Assembly: GCA_035529895.1 (NCBI GenBank)
Contig: DATKVV010000002.1
Location: 1-6,050, forward strand
Source: JAUWKC01 sp035529895
GTDB lineage: Bacteria > Planctomycetota > Phycisphaerae > Sedimentisphaerales > Anaerobacaceae
Reading direction: 5' to 3'
DNA: 6,050 nt
Under the pieces are notes generated by a model. That model searched no databases. It had not been told where the DNA came from and saw only the letters and a list, made by a program, of their open reading frames with translations. The position numbers and the translations under genes were made by a program. Below are positions 1 to 5,194 of this stretch, piece by piece; the stretch's first letter is position 1; every line of letters begins with the position of its first letter.

Positions 1-2
1 TC

Positions 3-68
3 TGGGATGATCTGGAGCAGAGCCGGCTCATCGGCGGTGTTAGCGTTGCGGATTACCTGGCTGAATAA
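3..68 (+). CDS. Possible C-terminal end of an upstream protein (partial)
   Basis: Reading from base 3 gives an open frame of 21 codons, beginning W-D-D-L-E-Q and ending A-D-Y-L-A-E, closed by TAA at 66-68. The mix of charged and aliphatic residues looks like a real protein tail. Frame 1 is also open, to a TGA at 109-111, but its Trp/Arg-rich translation is less protein-like. The start lies outside the window and the piece is too short to assign a family or function. I see no intrinsic terminator between this stop and the EF-G promoter at 168. Confidence 0.4.
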   Translation, partial: WDDLEQSRLIGGVSVADYLAE

Positions 69-83
69 CCGATGGGAGCAGTT

Positions 84-209
84 ATGGTCGCAAAAGCCGC
101 TGGCCGCCTGAAAAATCTACCTACAAACTACAGATGCACCCCTCGCCCGAAAATACGGAAAAATCCCTTGTCGTTTGGGCCGCGGATAGTGTATCATTGT
201 TGCTTTTGA
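84..209 (+). CDS. Doubtful 41-aa basic ORF
   Basis: An ATG at 84 is preceded by GGGAG (74-78) at a 5-nt spacing and begins 16 nt after the upstream stop. The frame runs 41 codons to TGA at 207-209. The product is basic, rich in Lys, Arg and Pro, and ends in Y-H-C-C-F, with no signal peptide or motif that I recognise. The predicted EF-G promoter (168-197) lies inside this frame, which argues against a conserved gene. It is listed only because its SD site and spacing after the upstream stop are reasonable. It is more likely a chance frame than a gene. Confidence 0.18.
   Translation: MVAKAAGRLKNLPTNYRCTPRPKIRKNPLSFGPRIVYHCCF
168..197 (+). promoter_or_regulatory. Sigma70-like promoter for the EF-G paralogue
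   Basis: A -35 box TTGTCG (168-173, 4/6 matches to consensus) and a -10 box TATCAT (192-197, 5/6) are separated by 18 bp. Transcription would start near 204, leaving a leader of about 55 nt before the GTG at 259. A TTG start at 214 would leave only about 10 nt, which supports the later start. The site is predicted by eye from consensus. Confidence 0.5.
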
Positions 210-246
210 AGTATTGAATCGCAAAAACGTGGCAATAGATTTTTCT

Positions 247-251
247 GGAGG
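247..251 (+). promoter_or_regulatory. Shine-Dalgarno site fixing the EF-G start at GTG 259
   Basis: A perfect GGAGG lies 7 nt upstream of the GTG at 259-261. The longer in-frame candidate, TTG at 214, has no comparable purine box. Starting at 259 also puts the first beta strand (R-N-I-V-L-L-G-H) about seven residues from the N terminus, as is usual in EF-G proteins. Confidence 0.8.
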
Positions 252-258
252 TCAAAAA

Positions 259-2289
259 GTGGCCAATACGGGCGATATCCGCAACATAGTCCTTCTCGGA
301 CACGGCGGAAGCGGCAAAACTTCCCTCGCAGAGGCGATTTTGCACAAGACCGGTGCAACCAACCGCCTCGGCAGCGTCGACGACAAAACGAGCATCTGCG
401 ACTACTATGACGAGGAAAAGGAGCACCAGCACTCGATTCAGTCAGCGATAGTTCACGTAGAACATGGCGGAAAGCTTATCAACATAATCGACACGCCGGG
501 GTATCCCGACTTTACGGGTTCTGCCATCACCGCCATCCCCGCCGCCGAAACGGCCATCATCGTTATCAATGCCGCCGCCGGGGTGGAAACGAACACGCGA
601 AAGCTGTTCGAACTGGCCACCGGCGCCAATATGCCCCGAATCATCGTCATAAACAGAATTGACGTCGAAAACATCGACCTGCCCCGCCTCTTGAAGGACG
701 TACGCGAGTTCTTCGGCTCACAGTGCCGTTGCGCCAACCTGCCCGCCGAGGACAGGGGGTCGGTCATCGACTGCATTGAAAACCAGACCGGCCACTCACC
801 CCTGATGGACGTCGCACAGGCACACACCGAACTGATCGAAAGCGTCATCGAGGCCGACGATAACCTTATGGAAAGCTACCTCGCCGGCGAAGAAATCTCC
901 GCTGAAAAAATAGCCTCCGTATTCGTAAAGGCTCTCAACGCCGGAACAGTCATCCCCATCCTTTTCACGAACGCCCGCAAAGAGGTAGGTATAACCGAGC
1001 TTCTGGATGTTGTGGCAAGATACACACCTTCGCCCGTTGAGTCAAACCCGCGCCGGCTCAAGCAAGGCGACAAGACAATCGAGCTTAAGCCCGACCCCGC
1101 AGCCCCGTTGGCAGGAGTGGTCTTTCGCGTCGGCTTCGACCCCCGCTCGAACATGAAGTACTCGAGTATGCGCATCTTCAGCGGAACAATCAAATCCGAC
1201 ACCAATATGGTGCGCAACGATGAGAAAAAAGGCATCCGGCCGGGCCACCCCCTCAAGTCCCAGGGGGGCGAAAACAATGAAATCGACGCCGGAATCGCCG
1301 GCGACATCATGACCCTGGCCAAAATCGAAGAACTCCAGGTCGGCGACTTTATCCACGATGGGCGAACGGCCGGAAAGTTCACCATGCCGCCACTGCCCGA
1401 GCCGATGTTCTCTCTGGCGATTGAGCTGGCCGCCAGGGGTGATGAACAGAAAATAAGTTCCGCCCTCAACAAATTGTGTGAAGAAGACCCGTGCTTCAAG
1501 GTCGCGCGAGACCAGCAGACAAGCGAATTGGTGGTCAGCGGCCTCGGCGACCTCCATCTGCGCGTGATGCTGGAAAAACTCGAAAAACGCTTCAAACTGT
1601 CCGTAAACACCAAGCAGCCCAAGATTCCCTACCGCGAAACCATCACCGCAAAGGCCGAGGGGCATTACCGCCACAAGAAACAGACCGGCGGTGCAGGGCA
1701 ATTCGGCGAAGTCTACCTGCGGGTCGAACCAGGCGAACGAAATTCCGACCCCTCACTCGAGTTCAGTTGGGACATCTTCGGCGCATCCATCCCCGGCCAG
1801 TTCGAGCCAGCCGTCTACAAAGGCGTCGTCGACGTAATGCAGAAAGGTATAGTCGCCGGATTTCCGATGCAAGATATCCAAGTCTCCGTCTACGACGGCA
1901 AGAGTCACCCTGTGGATTCAAAGGAAGTCGCCTTCCGTGCCGCCGGTAAAGGCGCGTTTACCGACGCGATTCAGAAGGCCAAACCCGTTCTGCTCGAGCC
2001 GATTGTGAATATGGAAATCACCGTCCCGTCCGAGAACATGGGTGACATTACGGGCGACCTCTCGTCCAAACGAGGGCGGGTACTCGGACAGGATATGCTG
2101 GCCGGCAATATGGTCGTCATCAAGGCCCAGGCGCCTCTGGCGGAGGTTTCGCAATACAACAGCCAGCTAAAAAGCGTTACCGGCGGCCGCGGCAGCTATG
2201 CTATGTCGCTGAGCCACTACGAAATCGTGCCGCCCAATGTCCAGACGCAAATCGTCGCCGCCTACACAAAACAAAAACAAAGCGAGTAA
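259..2289 (+). CDS. fusA: Elongation factor G-like translational GTPase (EF-G2/FusA2-type paralogue)
   Basis: This is a five-domain EF-G family protein of 676 aa, near the usual ~690 aa. EF-Gs are cytosolic ribosomal GTPases that drive translocation and, with RRF, recycling. Visible landmarks are the P-loop GHGGSGKT (14-21), a switch I remnant with E-H-Q-H-S-I (55-60), G3 DTPGYPDF (78-85), G4 NRID (132-135) and a G5-like TNA (237-239). Domain II is about 282-370, with QGGENNEIDAGIAGDI at 335-350. Domain III is about 378-452, domain IV about 453-575 (KKQTGGAGQFGEVYL, tip DGKSHPVDS at 546-554), and domain V about 577-665. Tyr82 replaces the catalytic His of DTPGHVDF and Arg133 replaces the Lys of NKxD. 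These changes, together with GHGGSGKT, resemble the EF-G-like (EF-G2/FusA2) branch rather than housekeeping FusA. The symbol is therefore family-level: this is probably a second copy. It appears monocistronic, from the promoter at 168. The exact role of the paralogue is not inferable here. Confidence 0.93.
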   Translation: MANTGDIRNIVLLGHGGSGKTSLAEAILHKTGATNRLGSVDDKTSICDYYDEEKEHQHSIQSAIVHVEHGGKLINIIDTPGYPDFTGSAITAIPAAETAIIVINAAAGVETNTRKLFELATGANMPRIIVINRIDVENIDLPRLLKDVREFFGSQCRCANLPAEDRGSVIDCIENQTGHSPLMDVAQAHTELIESVIEADDNLMESYLAGEEISAEKIASVFVKALNAGTVIPILFTNARKEVGITELLDVVARYTPSPVESNPRRLKQGDKTIELKPDPAAPLAGVVFRVGFDPRSNMKYSSMRIFSGTIKSDTNMVRNDEKKGIRPGHPLKSQGGENNEIDAGIAGDIMTLAKIEELQVGDFIHDGRTAGKFTMPPLPEPMFSLAIELAARGDEQKISSALNKLCEEDPCFKVARDQQTSELVVSGLGDLHLRVMLEKLEKRFKLSVNTKQPKIPYRETITAKAEGHYRHKKQTGGAGQFGEVYLRVEPGERNSDPSLEFSWDIFGASIPGQFEPAVYKGVVDVMQKGIVAGFPMQDIQVSVYDGKSHPVDSKEVAFRAAGKGAFTDAIQKAKPVLLEPIVNMEITVPSENMGDITGDLSSKRGRVLGQDMLAGNMVVIKAQAPLAEVSQYNSQLKSVTGGRGSYAMSLSHYEIVPPNVQTQIVAAYTKQKQSE

Positions 2290-2616
2290 TTACCGGCTCT
2301 GCAGAACAGGCACGGCTCGCCCTCTCGCCCGTCGGGTTTGGCGTCCGCTCCGGCCTTCGGGCAGCTTTGTTCAGATTGGCCTTTTCGGAATGCCTTTGCT
2401 GCAAAATCCGAAACTGGCAAGAAAAGTCACTTTTGCTTGGACTAAATCCTGCCTGCCGATTGTTCTTTAATATTGGCAAGCGCTTGTTTGGGATCCGATT
2501 CGGGCCGGCCGTAAATGTTGGAAGATAAACTCTTTATTCGCAACCACTCGACTCTCATTTTTCGGGGGTCTTTTCTACTCACTGTAACCAGCAAACACCA
2601 AAAAATAAAAACGTAT
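2290..2616. other. Intergenic region between the EF-G paralogue and the exported protein gene
   Basis: I find no convincing gene here; the short open frames lack SD sites and plausible composition. No classical intrinsic terminator follows the EF-G stop. There is a small UUCG-type hairpin (GCC-TTCG-GGC within about 2352-2363) without a T-run. A 7-bp inverted repeat, TTTCGGA (2383-2389) with TCCGAAA (2407-2413), also lacks a T-run. Around 2417-2441 is an imperfect palindrome built on AAAAGT-c-ACTTTT. The palindrome at 2477-2486 is listed separately. Confidence 0.6.
2477..2486. promoter_or_regulatory. LacI-family-type operator candidate
   Basis: CAAGCGCTTG is a perfect 10-bp palindrome containing AAGCGCTT, which fits the AANCGNTT core typical of LacI/GalR-family operators. 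Symmetry beyond the 5-bp arms is poor. It sits about 180 bp upstream of the predicted transcription start of the exported-protein gene, and no regulator gene is present in the window. A 10-bp palindrome can arise by chance, so this is a weak call. Confidence 0.25.
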
Positions 2617-2639
2617 GGAAAAAAGTGCAACTTTTTTCC
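2617..2639. promoter_or_regulatory. Perfect 10-bp-arm inverted repeat over the -35 region (operator candidate)
   Basis: GGAAAAAAGT (2617-2626) and ACTTTTTTCC (2630-2639) are exact reverse complements separated by GCA. The centre lies about 24 bp upstream of the -10 box TATACT, so it overlaps where RNA polymerase would contact the -35 region. That position suits a dimeric repressor or an activator of a promoter with a poor -35. The arms are A/T-rich and no terminator-like GC stem is present, so a terminator is unlikely. Confidence 0.5.
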
Positions 2640-2657
2640 CGATTTTTCGTCTATACT
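2629..2657 (+). promoter_or_regulatory. Promoter of the exported-protein gene, good -10 with weak -35
   Basis: TATACT (2652-2657) matches TATAAT at 5/6. At 17 bp upstream the hexamer is AACTTT (2629-2634), a poor -35, and it lies inside the inverted repeat. Transcription would start near 2664, giving a leader of about 40 nt before the ATG at 2703. The weak -35 is consistent with activator dependence, which is an inference. Confidence 0.45.
2632..2648. repeat. 17-bp element shared with the promoter at 5140-5156 (copy 1)
   Basis: TTTTTTCCCGATTTTTC here matches TTTTTTCCCGGTTTTTC at 5140-5156 in 16 of 17 positions. This copy overlaps the inverted repeat and ends 3 nt before the TATACT -10 box. 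The other copy ends 2 nt before a TTGACA -35 box. Confidence 0.6.
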
Positions 2658-2702
2658 ATAGTGAGACTGCTTTCGACCGACGGCGCAAAAAGGAGCAGCG
2701 AT

Positions 2703-4229
2703 ATGTTTGCAGCCGGAACAAAACCCGAGGTTGCCGGGAAAACCAATTGGTTTTTGGCCCTCTGCCTCGTTGCGATATCTCTCTCAGTGACCGTGTCTCA
2801 GGAAGTCTCTGCATCGAGAGAATCGCCAAGGCCTTCGGCCAGCCGGGCGCCGAGTGCGCAGCAGCCAAGCTTGGCCAAACTGGTCGCCGACGCCGACCGC
2901 ATCGTCGTCGCGACCGTTCCTGAGGGATTTGCCGCGAATCGCGCTAGGTCAGTCCAAACCATTAAGGGAGACCACAGCCCCGGTGTGAGCCTCGCATTTA
3001 CACTCTCTAAGACAGACACAGTTCTGCCCCCGCAACCGGAGAAAAAATGGGTGCTCTTTCTACACCAGAGCGGCCACCGACGGCAGGTGCCCGCCCTCTT
3101 TCCAGTACACCCCACCGCATGGTTCATGCCCTACAGCGAACAGTTAGGCCAGGAAATCAAACAAGTCCTGCCCTCCCCGGCCCATTGGGGCGAACCCGTC
3201 AATGGCCTTAGAATGGGCCTTCGCCTTCGCAAGCAACGTTTTGACCTCGGCGAGCTCATCCCGCTGGAAATTCACATCCGAAATCAAGGCCGGGTACCCC
3301 TCACTATCTTCCAGCATCGTTACAACATATACGACTACTTCCCCTTCACCAGCTTCGAGGTCACCGGCCCCGACGGCAAACACATCACCGTAGGCAAACC
3401 CGAGGGCCCCATTGAGGAGGACGATGCTCCTCACCCGCGTAAACTCGAACCGGGTGAAACCTACATCCGCACCGTTCATATAAACCTATGGCCCCCCAAG
3501 GAAAATGGGCCCGCACCGTTTACCTCGCTCGGAAGGCACACCGTCCGCTGCATTTACGCTTGCCCCTACGCCACAACGGAAAACCGCTGGTTCGGAATTC
3601 TCACTTCCAGCGATATCGAGCTTCGCATCGTGCCGCCCGCTACCGGAGAAGCACACATCACAGCCCAACGAAACGCCCTTGCGCGAAATGCAATCGCCTT
3701 GGCGATCCGTCACGGCGGCGGGACCGGCCAGAGTACCACAGGGCTCGACCTGTCCCAGATGCTCTACGTAACCGGACAAACAGAAGACCTCAGAGACTTC
3801 ACAGAAGACCATCGCCTCTACCAACGCGACATAGAGAAATTGACCCGCCTCAAGAAAACCTGGGCCCTGTGCGCCCTTCTGGACCATCCAAATGTGGACG
3901 CAAAAATCCTCGCCGCCAGAGCCCTGGCCCAATTGGCCGACCCGAACACCACGCCCGTTCTTCTGGCCGGTGCCAAAAGCAACAACTACTGGGTACAAGG
4001 CAGCGAAAGTGCCACGCTGCACAACACTTACAGACAAACACTCAAACAGGCTTTGGAGAAGACCACCGGTTTGTCCCTAACACCTGGAGGCCTCACAGTC
4101 ACTGTTTACCCCAAACCATCGCAGCCCAAAGTGATACGCTCCGACGATGATCCTTCCTATTTCAAGGAACACGTCGCCTTCTGGAAGGTCGAGAACTGGC
4201 TACGACAGAATCTCCTCTGCGAACCCTAA
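2703..4229 (+). CDS. Sec-exported protein with beta-sandwich and HEAT-like region, function unknown
   Basis: The ATG at 2703 has AGGAG (2691-2695) 7 nt upstream. The longer GTG frame from 2625 begins inside the promoter and is rejected. The 508-aa product starts with a signal peptide: basic residues up to K13, hydrophobic core W16-V31, likely cleavage after V-S-A (35-37). A Ser/Pro-rich linker follows. Residues about 56-157 form a small alpha/beta module (L-V-A-D-A-D-R-I-V-V-A, then K-K-W-V-L-F-L). Residues about 162-310 look like an Ig-like beta-sandwich: G-E-L-I-P-L-E-I-H-I-R-N-Q-G at 183-196, L-E-P-G-E-T at 248-253. Residues about 385-430 resemble a HEAT/PBS repeat (A-K-I-L-A-A-R-A-L-A-Q-L-A-D-P at 400-414). 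I recognise no catalytic motif. The protein is probably periplasmic or envelope-associated, with a binding or scaffolding role. It is followed at once by a gene remnant. Confidence 0.85.
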   Translation: MFAAGTKPEVAGKTNWFLALCLVAISLSVTVSQEVSASRESPRPSASRAPSAQQPSLAKLVADADRIVVATVPEGFAANRARSVQTIKGDHSPGVSLAFTLSKTDTVLPPQPEKKWVLFLHQSGHRRQVPALFPVHPTAWFMPYSEQLGQEIKQVLPSPAHWGEPVNGLRMGLRLRKQRFDLGELIPLEIHIRNQGRVPLTIFQHRYNIYDYFPFTSFEVTGPDGKHITVGKPEGPIEEDDAPHPRKLEPGETYIRTVHINLWPPKENGPAPFTSLGRHTVRCIYACPYATTENRWFGILTSSDIELRIVPPATGEAHITAQRNALARNAIALAIRHGGGTGQSTTGLDLSQMLYVTGQTEDLRDFTEDHRLYQRDIEKLTRLKKTWALCALLDHPNVDAKILAARALAQLADPNTTPVLLAGAKSNNYWVQGSESATLHNTYRQTLKQALEKTTGLSLTPGGLTVTVYPKPSQPKVIRSDDDPSYFKEHVAFWKVENWLRQNLLCEP

Positions 4230-4230
4230 T

Positions 4231-4460
4231 TCGCCCGCGCGCTGGGCATCAGGCTCGATGGTCGTGGAGGAAATCACCAAACTGACCAACGCCCCCAAGG
4301 GACACTGGTACCCAAGGTCATCGTCGTAAAAGACAGCGGGGTCCGCAAGGACTACAGAGATGGACCCTTGGAAGTGACGACGACCAAGACGGTCTATTTG
4401 GAGACTGAGCCGGAGTCTGTCCATGGGATATTCGACATACCGGAACCACCCGGCGAATAA
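4231..4460 (+). pseudogene. Frameshifted C-terminal remnant of an exported or lipoprotein-like gene
   Basis: Two open pieces in different frames read as one protein. The first contains E-E-I-T-K-L-T-N-A-P-K-G-H-W-Y-P and then meets TAA at 4327-4329. The second, in the -1 frame from AAG at 4314, reads K-V-I-V-V-K-D-S-G-V-R-K-D-Y and later T-T-T-K-T-V-Y-L-E-T-E-P-E, ending at TAA 4458-4460. Losing one C from a run of four at CCC 4311-4313 would explain the break: TAC-CCC-AAG becomes TAC-CCA-AGG. The local CCCAAGG is not a standard -1 slippery heptamer. There is no start codon with an SD site and the N terminus is missing, so it is truncated too. The strand pattern and the ending G-I-F-D-I-P-E-P-P resemble C-terminal regions of planctomycete secreted beta-rich proteins. 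The family is uncertain. Confidence 0.6.
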
Positions 4461-4514
4461 TCTACAAGAAGGTTCAGAATTGTGGCCGGGGTGGTCATTA
4501 TTAATGTGCTCCGC

Positions 4515-4579
4515 ATTGAGTATTGAGTGTATTAGGCTATTTAGTTTGATGGGTATTATACAATATTAAAAGTTTGATG
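4515..4579. repeat. Short direct repeats ATTGAGT and AGTTTGATG
   Basis: ATTGAGT occurs twice in tandem (4515-4521, 4522-4528). AGTTTGATG occurs at 4543-4551 and again at 4571-4579, a 28-bp period, flanking an AT-rich segment. No function is evident; they may be remnants of rearrangement. Confidence 0.5.
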
Positions 4580-4653
4580 TCAAGTGAAGAATTGGCAAGA
4601 CGACAGGGCGAAGACACAGGACTCAAGACTATCGAGGAAGGACTCATTGTGTT

Positions 4654-4680
4654 GGAGTGGGGGGTGGGGGGCGGGGAAGG
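4654..4680 (+). repeat. G-rich tract with G-quadruplex potential
   Basis: Runs of six G (4659-4664), six G (4666-4671) and four G (4673-4676) are separated by single bases, followed by AA and GG. Three long runs plus short flanking GG could form a two-layer quadruplex or a bulged one. A fourth intact GGG run is missing, so a regular three-layer structure is not guaranteed. Confidence 0.4.
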
Positions 4681-4753
4681 AAAGTCAAAACTTAAAACGT
4701 AAAGCGCAAAACTAAAGTGCAAAGCGCAAAACTAAAACTTAAAGTGCAAAACT
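4681..4753. repeat. 20-bp-period A-tract repeat array
   Basis: AAAGYGCAAAACT begins at 4701, 4721 and 4741, exactly 20 bp apart, and a degenerate copy (AAAGTCAAAACTT) begins at 4681. The 16-mer AAAGCGCAAAACTAAA is identical at 4701-4716 and 4721-4736. There are no conserved spacers of CRISPR size and the copies are partly palindrome-free, so this is a short tandem repeat and not a CRISPR. Confidence 0.75.
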
Positions 4754-4784
4754 GCGGAACGCGCGGAGGACGATGGGGAAAGCA

Positions 4785-4832
4785 AATATCAAAAGTCAAA
4801 ATGCAAAAATGCAACGTAAAAATCAAAATGGG
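4785..4832. repeat. Phased A-tract block
   Basis: Short A-runs of 3 to 5 bases recur every 7 to 10 bp, punctuated by TC, GTC, TGC and CGT (for example TCAAAAGTCAAAATGCAAAA). It is related in composition to the array at 4681-4753 but without exact periodicity. It could cause DNA bending, or it could be part of a dispersed repeat family. Confidence 0.5.
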
Positions 4833-4861
4833 AGGCAAATGAGAAAGGTTGATCGCGGATG

Positions 4862-4887
4862 CCTTGGGCACAGGTACCTTGGGCACA
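4862..4887. repeat. Tandem 11-bp duplication
   Basis: CCTTGGGCACA occurs at 4862-4872 and 4877-4887, separated by GGTA, giving a 15-bp period. No gene context explains it. Confidence 0.6.
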
Positions 4888-5116
4888 AGTTTCACAGATT
4901 TCGCGGTTGGGCCGGAGTTCGTCCGAGGTAGGGAGCGCTTTGCGGAGTTGGATTGGCGTTTTGGGCGGCACTTAGCGGTATCTTTTTGATTATTCTGTGC
5001 CACCTCTGCTAAGCCGGGCCCTTTTTTGGCCTCTTTTTATTAAGGGGACTCAGCGTTTTGGCGCATTGTCCCGAGCTTGCTCAGGCCGCTCTCTGACTCG
5101 GCGGGGCGGGGGGTGC

Positions 5117-5155
5117 AAAAATTTTTCGATTTTTTAAGATTTTTTCCCGGTTTTT
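5117..5155. promoter_or_regulatory. Phased T-tracts upstream of a promoter (UP-element or curved DNA)
   Basis: T-tracts at 5122-5126, 5130-5135, 5140-5145 and 5151-5155 have centres about 8.5, 10 and 10.5 bp apart, close to one helical turn. They end 3 bp before the TTGACA box. Phased A/T tracts at this position are known to bend DNA or bind the RNA polymerase alpha C-terminal domains. Confidence 0.5.
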
Positions 5156-5156
5156 C
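5140..5156. repeat. 17-bp element shared with the promoter at 2632-2648 (copy 2)
   Basis: TTTTTTCCCGGTTTTTC differs by one base from the copy upstream of the 508-aa exported-protein gene. It ends 2 nt before TTGACA. Two near-identical copies at two separate promoters suggest a common upstream element in this genome. Confidence 0.6.
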
Positions 5157-5158
5157 TA

Positions 5159-5188
5159 TTGACAAGCGCGGCAGGGGGGGGGTAAATT
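5159..5188 (+). promoter_or_regulatory. Promoter with a nine-G homopolymer in its spacer
   Basis: A perfect -35 TTGACA (5159-5164) is followed after 18 bp by TAAATT (5183-5188, 4/6 to TATAAT). The spacer ends in nine consecutive G (5174-5182). Transcription would start near 5195. Loss of one G gives the optimal 17-bp spacing, so slippage could tune expression. Phase variation is an inference by analogy with the porA promoter of Neisseria meningitidis. Confidence 0.55.
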
Positions 5189-5194
5189 ACAAAA

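Larger units (their letters stand above)
4461..5113. other. Gene-free, repeat-rich intergenic stretch
   Basis: There is no credible gene on either strand. The minus-strand frames here translate into Phe/Leu/Cys-rich strings that come from A-tract repeats read backwards. The stretch holds direct repeats (4515-4579), a G-rich run (4654-4680), a 20-bp-period array (4681-4753), phased A-tracts (4785-4832) and an 11-bp duplication (4862-4887). A minus-strand segment near 4888-4904 (GAAATCTGTGAAACTTG) resembles simple dispersed repeats I have seen in environmental bacterial genomes. A weak GGCC-CTTTTTT-GGCC hairpin followed by TCTTTTT occurs near 5018-5039. Confidence 0.65.

Noticed and set aside
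876..1701. Long minus-strand open frames opposite the EF-G gene
   Set aside because: They are antisense shadows of a strongly conserved coding region, which explains their openness.
2625..2702. Extended start (GTG 2625) for the exported protein
   Set aside because: It lies within the inverted repeat and promoter, has no SD site and would put 26 residues before the signal peptide. ATG 2703 has AGGAG at 7 nt.
3486..4150. Long alternative frames on both strands over the exported-protein gene
   Set aside because: They are shadows of the 2703-4229 frame. The plus-strand one is Arg/Pro-rich, as expected from out-of-frame reading of GC-rich codons.
4309..4317. Programmed -1 frameshift in the 4231-4460 remnant
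   Set aside because: CCCAAGG does not fit X-XXY-YYZ, and the missing N terminus points to decay.
4681..4832. CRISPR array
   Set aside because: Repeats are 13-16 bp with 4-7 bp between them, with no unique spacers of about 30 bp and no cas genes.
4692..5003. Minus-strand frame of 103 codons with a Phe/Leu/Cys-rich end
   Set aside because: The hydrophobic part is the reverse reading of A-tract repeats (4681-4832), there is no convincing SD site, and the composition is typical of repeat-derived spurious frames.
5018..5039. Intrinsic terminator (GGCC, T-run, GGCC, TCTTTTT)
   Set aside because: The stem is only 4 bp and no gene ends nearby, so it is too weak to call.
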